A stretch of 10,244 nt of DNA from Flavobacteriales bacterium UBA6969 (lineage in GTDB: Bacteria; Bacteroidota; Bacteroidia; Flavobacteriales_D; Sanyastnellaceae). Under the pieces are notes generated by a model. The model saw only the letters and a program-made list of their open reading frames with translations. It did not search any database and was not told the DNA's origin. The DNA is taken from positions 1 through 10,244 of the forward strand of contig DJYV01000143.1 of NCBI GenBank assembly GCA_002448555.1. Reading direction: 5' to 3'. Shown piece after piece: positions 1 through 6,685 of the stretch (the first letter of the stretch is position 1; each line of letters starts with the position of its first letter). The translations under genes were made by a program, and so were the position numbers.

Positions 1-1
1 G

Positions 2-1372
2 GCTGATGCTCCCATCATCTTCACGTTTGAGGCGGACGCGTTGGACGGGTCTACACCTTACAATGTCCGCGGCCAGTGGGGCGGTGTCATAATTTTGGGC
101 GACGCCACCTTGAACTCATCTCCCGGTGAAACGCAAATCGAAGGCATTCCAGATACCGAATCACGCGGTCTGTACGGTGGATCCGACGATGCCGACAGCA
201 GCGGATCCATGACGTACGTCAGCATTCGCCACGGCGGTACGGACATCGGTGCGGGCAACGAAATCAACGGCCTTACGCTCGGAGGTGTCGGCTCAGGCAC
301 GACGCTTGACTACGTTGAAGTCATCTCCAATGCCGACGACGGCGTGGAATTCTTCGGTGGTACAGCTTCCATCAAGCACGTGGTCACAGCATTTTGCGGC
401 GACGACTCGTTCGACTACGACGAAGGATGGCGCGGATACGGCCAGTTCTGGTGCACCATCCAGGAAGAAGGCGAAGGCGACCGCGGCGGTGAACACGACG
501 GCGGCACAGATCCTGAGGACGGCATGCCTTACGCACACCCTGTTATTTACAACGCAACTTACATCGGCCGTGGTGCTGACGCTGGCAAGCGTGCCCTCAC
601 CTTGCGTGACAACGCGGGCGGTGAATACCACAACTCCATCTTCTACAACTGGGGCAAGGGCATCGACATCGAAAACCTCGCCTCGGGTGAGGACGCATAC
701 GCTCGCTTCGAGAACAACGAAGTAGCCTTCGCGGGCAACGTCTTTGACGCCTGCACCAGCTTGGGCCTCGACGCCACAGCAAGCGACCTGTTCAAAATCA
801 CCATGGGTTCAGGTTGGGCCAGCGAAGCCGACTCGACGGAAGCAGCGACCACTTCAGCTGCCGCGTTCCAAGCATCTTTCGCCGCCAACAACAACGCGGT
901 TGCAGCCACTGGATTGAGCTGGGTCGTTGAAGAAGGTTCTGGTCTTTTGGACTTGGTTCCAAACAGCGACGTTCCTGCTGGAGCCAACCCAACCATGGAA
1001 TGGTTCGACGACGTCACCTTCGCCGGTGCCTTTGACCCTGCGAGCGACTGCACGTGGTTGGAAGGCTGGTCCATGCTGTCCAACCGAGGATTCATCGGGT
1101 GCAGCACGAACATCGCCCAAGCGGAAGCCAGCGCGCTCGTGGTATTCCCGAATCCGACCAACGGTCAGTTCATCATCACCAGCGATTGGAATGCATCGCA
1201 CGCCACCATTCAAGTGGTTGACTTGAACGGAAAGCGCGTGTTCCAGAGCATCGAAGCATTGAGCGCTGGTCAGCAGCTCCCTGTTGACTTGACCAACGTG
1301 GACGCAGGTCTGTACATCGTCACGGTGTCCGACGGCCTCCGCACCCACTATTCGAAATTGATTATTGAGTAA
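2..1372 (+). CDS. Secreted T9SS-sorted protein, probable beta-helix (5' end outside window)
   Basis: The reading frame is open from base 2 to the TAA, giving 456 visible residues; the first in-frame start-like codon (TTG at 41) is internal, so the gene begins upstream of the window. The C-terminus from about base 1139 is a classic type A T9SS sorting domain (Por secretion tail): it opens with FPNPTNGQF, has VDLNGKRVF in the middle, and ends with DAGLYIVTV and SKLIIE. Such tails direct export across the outer membrane by the type IX system and are cleaved at the surface. The body is rich in Gly, Asp and Asn, with strand-turn patterns (GQWGGVIILG, IRHGGTDIG, LTLGGVGSGTTLDYVEV, DDGVEFFGG) suggesting a right-handed parallel beta-helix, plus an acidic stretch DDSFDYDEGWRGYG that could bind a metal. 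I see no catalytic signature. Proteins of this kind are often found beside a TonB-dependent receptor, as here, which suggests surface capture of a substrate; that role is an inference. Confidence 0.85.
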   Translation, partial: ADAPIIFTFEADALDGSTPYNVRGQWGGVIILGDATLNSSPGETQIEGIPDTESRGLYGGSDDADSSGSMTYVSIRHGGTDIGAGNEINGLTLGGVGSGTTLDYVEVISNADDGVEFFGGTASIKHVVTAFCGDDSFDYDEGWRGYGQFWCTIQEEGEGDRGGEHDGGTDPEDGMPYAHPVIYNATYIGRGADAGKRALTLRDNAGGEYHNSIFYNWGKGIDIENLASGEDAYARFENNEVAFAGNVFDACTSLGLDATASDLFKITMGSGWASEADSTEAATTSAAAFQASFAANNNAVAATGLSWVVEEGSGLLDLVPNSDVPAGANPTMEWFDDVTFAGAFDPASDCTWLEGWSMLSNRGFIGCSTNIAQAEASALVVFPNPTNGQFIITSDWNASHATIQVVDLNGKRVFQSIEALSAGQQLPVDLTNVDAGLYIVTVSDGLRTHYSKLIIE

Positions 1373-1392
1373 CCGACTCACATACCCAATCC

Positions 1393-1423
1393 AGAAAGAG
1401 GCGCCGTCTTGGTGCCTCTTTCT
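1393..1423 (+). terminator. Strong intergenic hairpin, terminator or attenuator
   Basis: AGAAAGAGGCGCC (1393-1405) pairs with GGTGCCTCTTTCT (1411-1423) through 13 bp with one G-U pair, around a 5-nt loop. It begins 20 bp after the stop of the T9SS protein gene. The 3' arm is itself pyrimidine-rich and is followed by CTGGTTTTGG, so the U-tract is imperfect. It could end the upstream transcript, or partly reduce read-through into the TonB receptor gene, before which no good promoter was recognised. Confidence 0.7.
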
Positions 1424-1454
1424 CTGGTTTTGGGCCAATCGTAAACCTGCCTGA

Positions 1455-4400
1455 ATGAAGACTTACCTGCTCGCCCTTTGCGGCCTCATCGCATCCATCA
1501 GCGCCTTGGGCCAAGGCACCATCACCGGAACCGTCACCGACAAAGCCAACGGTGACATCCTGCTCGGTGCGACCATCATGATCGAACCTGGTGGCACGGG
1601 CGTCATGAGCGATTTTGACGGCAACTACACCCTCTCCGGACTGGCGCCGGGAACGTACACCGTCATCGGTCGTTTCATCGCTTACAATTCAAAGGAGCAG
1701 CAGGTCACCATCACAGGCAACGAAACGGTCAACTTGAATTTCGAGTTGGAATCCACGGTCATCGCCATCGACAATGAGGCGGTTGTCGAAGTCCGCCAGA
1801 ACAAGGCAAACGCGGTCTACATGGAAAACGTCAAGAAAAAGGAGACGTCCATGATCGACTACGTCTCTTCGCAAGAAATCAAGAAAAACGGCGACAGCGA
1901 CGTCAGCAGCGCCATCAAGCGCGTAAGCGGCGTGTACACCATTGGCAACTTCGTCGTCGTGCGCGGATTGAGCGACCGCTACATCCGCACGGCGTTAAAC
2001 GGCGCCGAGATTCCCTCGCTTGACCCAAAGCGCAGTTCGGTGTCGATGGACATCTTCCCGACAAACCTAGTGGACAACCTCGTGGTCGTCAAAACCCTCA
2101 ACGCCAATCTCCCGTCCAACTACTCGGGGGCTTACATCAACGTCATCACCAAGGATTTCCCAGACAACTTTACCTTCAACTACTCCACGTCCACCGGCTT
2201 CAACACGAATGCCACGTTCAACGATAACTTCATCACGAGTGAGGTGGGCAGCACCGCTATGTGGGGCTTTGACAACGGCACGTTGGACATCCCGAGCATC
2301 GTGGACGGAGCAACCATCCAATCGCCGCAATACTCCAACTACTACGATGCGTTGGTGTTGGCCGGATTCGAGCAGCAGCTGAACGATTTGGGTGTCAGCG
2401 GAGCAGGGGACATCGGCGGCGGCAGCGGCCAGACTTCCATCATCAACATCGTCAACGCCATAGACGAGATTGAGAACCTGAGTCAAGTCAACAACGAGTT
2501 CATGACGGCCATCCGCGCTGAGCAAAACCAGTTGCTGTCCAGCCAGACGCAGGCCTTCGGCAACACGTGGGAACCCGTTCAAGGCGCTCCCTCATTGGAT
2601 CTGTCCCAGAGCCTCTCGTTCGGCGACATCATCAAAGTCGCAGGGCGCTCATTGGGCTACAACTTCGGTTTGCAACACAAAGTCACGAACCGCATGTACG
2701 AGAACGGCTCGACGGGCCGCTTCTTGCTGACAGGTGTTGAGGATGAAAAAACGGAGCTCGACGTCCAACGACAATTCACGGACACCCGCGGCACGCAGTC
2801 CGTCTACACATCGGCCCTCTTCAACCTCGGCTACAACATCAGCCCCACGAGCAAAATCGGCTTCACCTACATGCCCACACTCTCCGGCATCAATGACGCG
2901 CGCTACCAGAACGGTGTCAACCCAAGCGATGCGGTAGGCCTCGGCCAAGAGCAACGCCAACAGCGCTACCTCGAGCGCAGCATGAACATCTTCCAATTGC
3001 GCGGAACGCACGAACTCAGCGAGAACGTCAACCACAAAATCACGTGGAGCGCTTCGTACACCAAGGGCAAGCAGGTCACCCCGGATTTGCGCTTGTTCAT
3101 CAACAGCTATGAAAGCCTGCCCGGCGGCTTGGTTTACAGCGATGCCTCCGGCAACGACATCACAGAAGACGCACTCGCCCTGCTGGCCGATGGCGAGGAT
3201 TTGAACGAATACTACCCCGGTTTCACCGTGACGGAGACAAGTTCCGATGAGTTGGCCTACAGCATTCAGGATAACCTCTACCCCTCGCCCACGCGTTTTT
3301 ACCGCACCATGGACAATGCGACACTCGATTTGAAATTGAATTTTGAAAAGCCAATCGCGGAGGAATGGGGACCGGAGAACAAACTGGCCTTGGGCCTCTC
3401 CATGGTCCAGCGCACGCGTGATTACTCGGAAAACCGATTCAGCTTTGTATCACAAGGCGTCGACTACAACGGCAACCCCACCGACTACTTCAGCGCTGCC
3501 AACATGGAGATCATTCCCGGCACGTCTTCCGGGGCCACCAACTACCTGTACTTGCGCGACGATACGGACATCCAAAACAGCTACGAAGCCCAGCAAACGG
3601 TGCTCGGTGGCTACGCCATGGTCAACTTCAACCCGCGTGAAAACATCAAGTTGAACGGCGGCATCCGCGTGGAGGCTACGGACATGCTGTTGGAAAGCGA
3701 CAAGCTGCTCGATGACGATTTGCTGCCTGAATTGGAAAGCAACTTCCGCGGCACACTGAACGTGCTGGACGTGTTGCCTTCGTTGAACATGACCGTGAAA
3801 CTCGCTGAGGAGGACTTGAAAATCACCCAGTACCGCTTCTCGGCCAGCCAGAGCGTTGCCCGTCCCTTGTTTCGGGAAAAGGCGCCCTTCTCGGTGTTCG
3901 ACTTCGAGATCCAAGAGCAACAAACCGGCAACACCGACCTGAACCGCACCAAGGTCCTGAACATCGACAACCGATTCGAGGTATTCCCCGGATTGCGCGA
4001 GTTGGTGTCTGTCAGCCTGTTTTACAAGCACTTCACCGACCCCATCGAGCAGGTCATCATTTCCACCGCGGCGAACACCGAGATCACGTGGAAGAACGTG
4101 GCAAGCGCACAGCTCGGTGGATTAGAATTTGAACTGAAGAAGAACCTCGGCTCACTCAGCGAATCGCTCGAGGCCTTCAATGTCGCCTTCAACGCCACCT
4201 ACATCCAAAGCGCCACGGCCATCGCTGAGGACGAGCTGATTGAAATCCGAGCGACGGATCCCGACCACCTCGACACTCGTCCGATGTATGGCCAATCGCC
4301 TTACATCGTCAACGGCATCGTCAACTACGCGAACGACTCATTGGGACTGTCGGTCAACGCCGGTTTCAACGTGAGCGGACCGAAGCTGGTGTTGATTACA

Positions 4401-4625
4401 CCTGGTGGAACGCCGGACGTCTACGACCAGCCACGGGGTGCACTCGACGTGAGCGTCACGAAAACGTTGGGTGACCGATTCACCTTGAAGTTGCAAGGCC
4501 GCAATTTGCTCGATCCCGAGTACCGGCAGTCGTACACCTTCAAAGGGGATGAATACACCTTCCAGAGCTTCACGCGAGGCCGCACGTTCTCGTTTGGCCT
4601 GTCGTACAACTTCACGGAAGAATAA
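1455..4625 (+). CDS. TonB-dependent outer-membrane receptor with carboxypeptidase-regulatory-like domain
   Basis: A complete 1056-aa receptor. Residues 1-19 form a Sec signal peptide (MKTYLLALCGLIASISALG) with a probable mature N-terminal Gln20. Residues about 21-100 are a CarboxypepD_reg-like beta-sandwich (GTITGTVTDKANGDILLGA, SDFDGNYTLSGLAPGTYTV), typical of Bacteroidota receptors. The plug domain spans about 130-237 (SSAIKRVSGVYTIGNFVVVRGLSDRY and the following LNGAEIPS and GAYINVITK), and the rest is the 22-stranded barrel, ending in FSFGLSYNFTEE. It would import a large or scarce ligand across the outer membrane using TonB-ExbBD energy. No SusD partner lies next to it, so it is not a standard SusCD pair; the partner candidate is the T9SS protein upstream. 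The ATG at 1455 is chosen because the signal peptide starts there; no Shine-Dalgarno is visible. The substrate cannot be read from the sequence. Confidence 0.93.
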   Translation: MKTYLLALCGLIASISALGQGTITGTVTDKANGDILLGATIMIEPGGTGVMSDFDGNYTLSGLAPGTYTVIGRFIAYNSKEQQVTITGNETVNLNFELESTVIAIDNEAVVEVRQNKANAVYMENVKKKETSMIDYVSSQEIKKNGDSDVSSAIKRVSGVYTIGNFVVVRGLSDRYIRTALNGAEIPSLDPKRSSVSMDIFPTNLVDNLVVVKTLNANLPSNYSGAYINVITKDFPDNFTFNYSTSTGFNTNATFNDNFITSEVGSTAMWGFDNGTLDIPSIVDGATIQSPQYSNYYDALVLAGFEQQLNDLGVSGAGDIGGGSGQTSIINIVNAIDEIENLSQVNNEFMTAIRAEQNQLLSSQTQAFGNTWEPVQGAPSLDLSQSLSFGDIIKVAGRSLGYNFGLQHKVTNRMYENGSTGRFLLTGVEDEKTELDVQRQFTDTRGTQSVYTSALFNLGYNISPTSKIGFTYMPTLSGINDARYQNGVNPSDAVGLGQEQRQQRYLERSMNIFQLRGTHELSENVNHKITWSASYTKGKQVTPDLRLFINSYESLPGGLVYSDASGNDITEDALALLADGEDLNEYYPGFTVTETSSDELAYSIQDNLYPSPTRFYRTMDNATLDLKLNFEKPIAEEWGPENKLALGLSMVQRTRDYSENRFSFVSQGVDYNGNPTDYFSAANMEIIPGTSSGATNYLYLRDDTDIQNSYEAQQTVLGGYAMVNFNPRENIKLNGGIRVEATDMLLESDKLLDDDLLPELESNFRGTLNVLDVLPSLNMTVKLAEEDLKITQYRFSASQSVARPLFREKAPFSVFDFEIQEQQTGNTDLNRTKVLNIDNRFEVFPGLRELVSVSLFYKHFTDPIEQVIISTAANTEITWKNVASAQLGGLEFELKKNLGSLSESLEAFNVAFNATYIQSATAIAEDELIEIRATDPDHLDTRPMYGQSPYIVNGIVNYANDSLGLSVNAGFNVSGPKLVLITPGGTPDVYDQPRGALDVSVTKTLGDRFTLKLQGRNLLDPEYRQSYTFKGDEYTFQSFTRGRTFSFGLSYNFTEE

Positions 4626-4646
4626 GCCGCAGGTGGTCTGAGACCG

Positions 4647-4955
4647 TCAGAGCTTGAGCTCGACCTCAATTTCCCAATTGGGGTCTTCCTTCTTTTGCTG
4701 GATCAGCTTGATGATGTTGATCGCAATGTCGTTGTACTCGTTCGACGTCAACACAAAAGTGGCTTCCTGCACGAGCTTCCCGTCGTCCAAAGCGACTTCA
4801 ACGGAGGCCAGCGTTGCGGCCAGTTTGCCGTTGTAATAGACCGACGTGTTTTCGTAGGTCAAGCCTTCGGTGCTGTAATTGCTCAACAACTTGGCCGGAT
4901 CAGGTGCACACCCGACCATCAGGAGGATCGCACTGGCTGCGAAGAAATTTTTCAT
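4647..4955 (-). CDS. Small predicted lipoprotein of unknown function
   Basis: 102 residues starting MKNFFAASAILLMVGCAPDP. The first 15 residues are a short hydrophobic signal ending in LMVG followed by Cys16, a good lipobox, so the protein is probably lipidated and sits in the inner or outer membrane. The mature part is small, mixed alpha/beta in character and acidic, and includes VYYNGKLAATLASVEVALDD and a Lys/Glu-rich C-terminus ending EIEVELKL. I do not recognise a family. A longer in-frame start at 5048 exists, but it would bury the signal peptide 31 residues inside the protein, so the ATG at 4955 is preferred; a -7-like element lies 5 bp before it. The gene is tail to tail with the TonB receptor gene, with 21 bp between stops. 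No functional link to its neighbours is evident. Confidence 0.75.
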   Translation of the reverse strand: MKNFFAASAILLMVGCAPDPAKLLSNYSTEGLTYENTSVYYNGKLAATLASVEVALDDGKLVQEATFVLTSNEYNDIAINIIKLIQQKKEDPNWEIEVELKL

Positions 4956-4960
4956 AATTC

Positions 4961-4967
4961 CAAAGTA
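4961..4967 (-). promoter_or_regulatory. Possible -7 promoter element of the lipoprotein gene
   Basis: On the minus strand the sequence reads TACTTTG, then GAATT, then the ATG. It resembles the Bacteroidota TAnnTTTG -7 element but is one base short in the spacer. No convincing -33 TTTG was found at the usual distance. The same 4-5 nt gap to the start codon is seen at the other promoters in this window. Confidence 0.35.
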
Positions 4968-5044
4968 GTTCACGGAAATGGACTTCGCGTTCAAGGCGTA
5001 TGAAAAATAATCACAGCCCAATGGCCATAAACTCGCGAAGACCA

Positions 5045-5227
5045 TCAAGGCAAGAACGTGTCCTCACGAAGTGCCTGGTAGGGACTGAGTCGTTCGAGGT
5101 TGAAGGCTACGGTCACGACCGGTGAACCCGACGTGGCTGGGGGTGTACCAGACATTCCCCGCTGGGATTTACGTCACGAGCGGTACCTGCAACTTCAGGA
5201 CGCCCGCGTCCCATTCCAATCCCGTTA
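5045..5227 (-). other. Gene-poor stretch with possible decayed coding sequence
   Basis: No intact gene is present between the lipoprotein start and the peptidase remnant. On the minus strand, short open segments in different frames look coding-like: one (5264-5169) contains VVTGLEWDAGVLKLQVPL before a stop, and another, in the same frame as the peptidase remnant, ends with VAFNLERLSPYQALREDTFLP at a TGA at 5045-5047. These could be pieces of one gene broken by frameshifts and a deletion. That is inference; the segments are short. Confidence 0.3.
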
Positions 5228-5380
5228 CTACGCCTTCTTGACCGGAACTGAACACCGCGCCGCCTCGATGCGGTGGTCGACATCCTGTTGGAAATAGGGC
5301 GCAGTTGCTTCCTCCACTTGAGCAGAGAGCAGAAGTGGCAGGAATAAACAGGCCAAAAGCGTGGCCTTCAGTTTTCGCAT
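5228..5380 (-). pseudogene. 5' remnant of a secreted M1-type metallopeptidase gene
   Basis: Starting at the ATG at 5380 the minus strand encodes MRKLKATLLACLFLPLLLSA, a clear Sec signal peptide with a probable mature start at Gln21. The next residues, APYFQQDVDHRIEA, resemble the start of the mature domain of Bacteroidota M1-family aminopeptidases, which commonly begin with a YxQQxVxYxI-like strand. The reading frame then loses the family pattern and stops at a TAG followed directly by TAA after only 50 residues, where an M1 enzyme should run for more than 500. None of the zinc-site motif (HExxH) is present in the window. A good TAATTTTG promoter element lies 5 bp before the ATG, so the remnant may still be transcribed. 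The alternative is a short secreted peptide in its own right; the M1 assignment rests on about 14 residues and is tentative. The same frame is open upstream to 6154, but that part is antisense to tatA and the antiporter gene. Confidence 0.45.
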
Positions 5381-5385
5381 ACCCA

Positions 5386-5393
5386 CAAAATTA
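5386..5393 (-). promoter_or_regulatory. -7 promoter element of the peptidase remnant
   Basis: The minus strand reads TAATTTTG, an exact match to the Bacteroidota TAnnTTTG -7 consensus, 5 bp before the ATG at 5380. A TTTG at 5412-5409 lies 15 bp upstream, somewhat close for a -33 element. The predicted transcript would have almost no leader. Confidence 0.5.
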
Positions 5394-5431
5394 GCCCGCG
5401 AAAGGGAACAAAATCGCCCGCCATGTTGACG

Positions 5432-5439
5432 TACCTTCG
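5432..5439 (+). promoter_or_regulatory. Probable -7 promoter element of the tatA operon
   Basis: TACCTTCG differs by one base from TAnnTTTG and is followed by CGCT and the ATG at 5444, the same layout as at trxB (TATCTTTG, five bases, ATG). No TTTG or TTG is seen at the -33 distance, so the match is partial. It helps choose 5444 over the in-frame ATG at 5423, which would lie upstream of the predicted transcript start. Confidence 0.4.
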
Positions 5440-5443
5440 CGCT

Positions 5444-5722
5444 ATGGGCATGACGGAAATTGTATTTGCGTTCCTCGTTTACCTTTTGCTGTTCGGAGCG
5501 AAGGGCATCCCATCCTTCGCTCGCACGATGGGCAAGGCCGTGCGTGAATTTCGCAGCGCCACCGATCAAATTCAGCGGGAAATCCTCTCCACCACCGATG
5601 ACATTCGCAAGGACGTCAACGAGGTGCGGAACTCCATGGACCCCATGAACTCGGTCCCCAAGCGGCCGAGTGATGCACCGAAGGCGGACCAATCCTCCGC
5701 CGATGCACCCAAAGCCGAGTAA
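5444..5722 (+). CDS. tatA: Twin-arginine translocase subunit TatA/TatE family
   Basis: A 92-aa protein beginning MGMTEIVFAFLVYLLLFG. It has the single N-terminal membrane segment (about residues 5-17), then the family hinge and amphipathic helix: Phe17-Gly18, Pro23, Gly30 and Phe36 in FGAKGIPSFARTMGKAVREF match the TatA/TatB pattern. A charged helical stretch (about 38-62) and a low-complexity tail with repeated DAPKA follow. TatA oligomers form the passage through which folded twin-arginine substrates cross the inner membrane with TatC. No tatC is present in the window, so its partner must lie elsewhere. The helix beyond the amphipathic segment is fairly long, so TatB cannot be excluded. The in-frame ATG at 5423 would add seven residues; 5444 is preferred because of the promoter-like element just before it and because TatA proteins start close to the membrane segment. 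The stop directly abuts the next start (TAAATG). Confidence 0.85.
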   Translation: MGMTEIVFAFLVYLLLFGAKGIPSFARTMGKAVREFRSATDQIQREILSTTDDIRKDVNEVRNSMDPMNSVPKRPSDAPKADQSSADAPKAE

Positions 5723-6685
5723 ATGGAATTTTTGATTCTGATTGCCGGCCTGGTTGTCTTGGTGCTTAGCGGTGACTACCTCGTCAAATTCGCCTCCGGG
5801 CTCGCCATCAAGATGCGCATCCCCCCTGTCATTGTGGGGTTGACGATCGTGTCCATCGGCACCTCGGCACCGGAAATCATGGCGTCGGCCCGGGCGGCCT
5901 TGGAAGGCAACCCCGGCATCACGGTGGGCAACGTCATCGGTTCCAACATCGCCAACCTGGCGCTCATCCTCGGTGTGACCGCCCTGATTGACCCGGTCCG
6001 CGTCGACCGCTCGTTGATGCGCAGCGATTGGCCCGTGCTGATGGCCGCTTCGCTTGGCATCTGGTGGTTTGCCCGGGATCGGGCGATCACGCAGAGCGAA
6101 GGCCTTGTGCTCGTGGGGGGTGCCGTCGCGTTGCTGGCCATGCTGTATTTCCACAGCCAGAGAGCGCGGTTGACGGAGACGCCCACGGAAGACCGCGCCG
6201 AAGAAATGGAAGATGCCAACCGGCCGCTGGCCGTGTTGTTGGGCGGATGTGCAGTGGCGAGCTTGGGATTATTCTACGGCTCGGAGTGGTTCGTTGACGG
6301 GGCGCGGCGCATTGCCATCAACAACGGCGTGAGCGACCACATCATCGGACTCACCGCCGTCGCCTTCGGCACCAGCGTACCCGAACTCGTCGCCTCGGGC
6401 ATCGCCGCGTACAAGCGCGAGCCGGACTTGGCGCTTGGCAACCTCATCGGCTCCAACATCTTCAACGTATTCCTCGCCGCGGGCATCAGCGCGAGCATCA
6501 TCCCGCTTCCCGTCGATGCGCAAGCCTTGGAATTTGATTTTTGGTGGATGACCGGCGTCGCCCTGTTGGTCGGCGTGATGATGATGCACAAAGGGCTGAT
6601 CCACCGCTGGAAAGGCGCCCTCCTCTTGCTCATCTACCTCGCCTACATCGGGTGGATCGGCGGGGGCTTTCCAGTTGTGGGATGA
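5723..6685 (+). CDS. yrbG: Calcium/sodium antiporter, CaCA family (YrbG-like)
   Basis: 320 residues, close to the length of E. coli YrbG. The two inverted alpha-repeats of the cation/Ca2+ exchanger family are both intact: the first has GLTIVSIGTSAPE (39-51) and GNVIGSNIANL (69 onward), the second GLTAVAFGTSVPE (209-221) and GNLIGSNIFNV (239 onward). The Glu of each GTSxPE and the GSN motifs form the ion site in this family. About ten hydrophobic membrane segments are seen, with a charged cytosolic-type loop around residues 148-168 (SQRARLTETPTEDRAEEMED) between the halves. It should exchange Ca2+ for Na+ (or H+) across the inner membrane. It starts at the base after the tatA stop and its own stop overlaps the alkB start (ATGA), so the three genes are likely translated from one mRNA. 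The symbol is by similarity only. Confidence 0.93.
   Translation: MEFLILIAGLVVLVLSGDYLVKFASGLAIKMRIPPVIVGLTIVSIGTSAPEIMASARAALEGNPGITVGNVIGSNIANLALILGVTALIDPVRVDRSLMRSDWPVLMAASLGIWWFARDRAITQSEGLVLVGGAVALLAMLYFHSQRARLTETPTEDRAEEMEDANRPLAVLLGGCAVASLGLFYGSEWFVDGARRIAINNGVSDHIIGLTAVAFGTSVPELVASGIAAYKREPDLALGNLIGSNIFNVFLAAGISASIIPLPVDAQALEFDFWWMTGVALLVGVMMMHKGLIHRWKGALLLLIYLAYIGWIGGGFPVVG

Noticed and set aside
643..1161. Minus-strand open frame of 172 codons within the T9SS protein gene
   Set aside because: Opposite a well-supported coding frame with a recognisable C-terminal domain; no domain or start signal of its own.
2067..2582. Minus-strand open frame of 171 codons within the TonB receptor gene
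   Set aside because: Val/Asp/Gly-rich shadow translation of a confidently assigned receptor gene; similar shadows at 2649-3035 and 3450-4031 were rejected for the same reason.
4635..4645. Perfect palindrome GGTCTGAGACC in the convergent gap as a terminator
   Set aside because: The loop would be a single base and no U-tract follows on either strand.
4983..5040. Inverted repeat CTTCGCG / CGCGAAG around a 44-bp spacer upstream of the lipoprotein gene
   Set aside because: Only 7 bp with a long spacer in GC-rich sequence; expected by chance.
5100..5297. Plus-strand open frame of 65 codons in the gene-poor stretch
   Set aside because: No signal peptide, no family pattern, low-quality composition, and it lies opposite the peptidase remnant, which has better evidence.
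5381..6154. Long minus-strand open frame upstream of the peptidase remnant start
   Set aside because: It is antisense to tatA and the antiporter gene, is rich in His, Gly, Asp and Arg as expected of a shadow frame, and ends in the real signal peptide only by being in the same frame.
6541..6681. 47-codon N-terminal extension of the AlkB protein
   Set aside because: Arg/Pro-rich shadow of the antiporter's end; the ATG at 6682 has the ATGA overlap and gives the normal family length.
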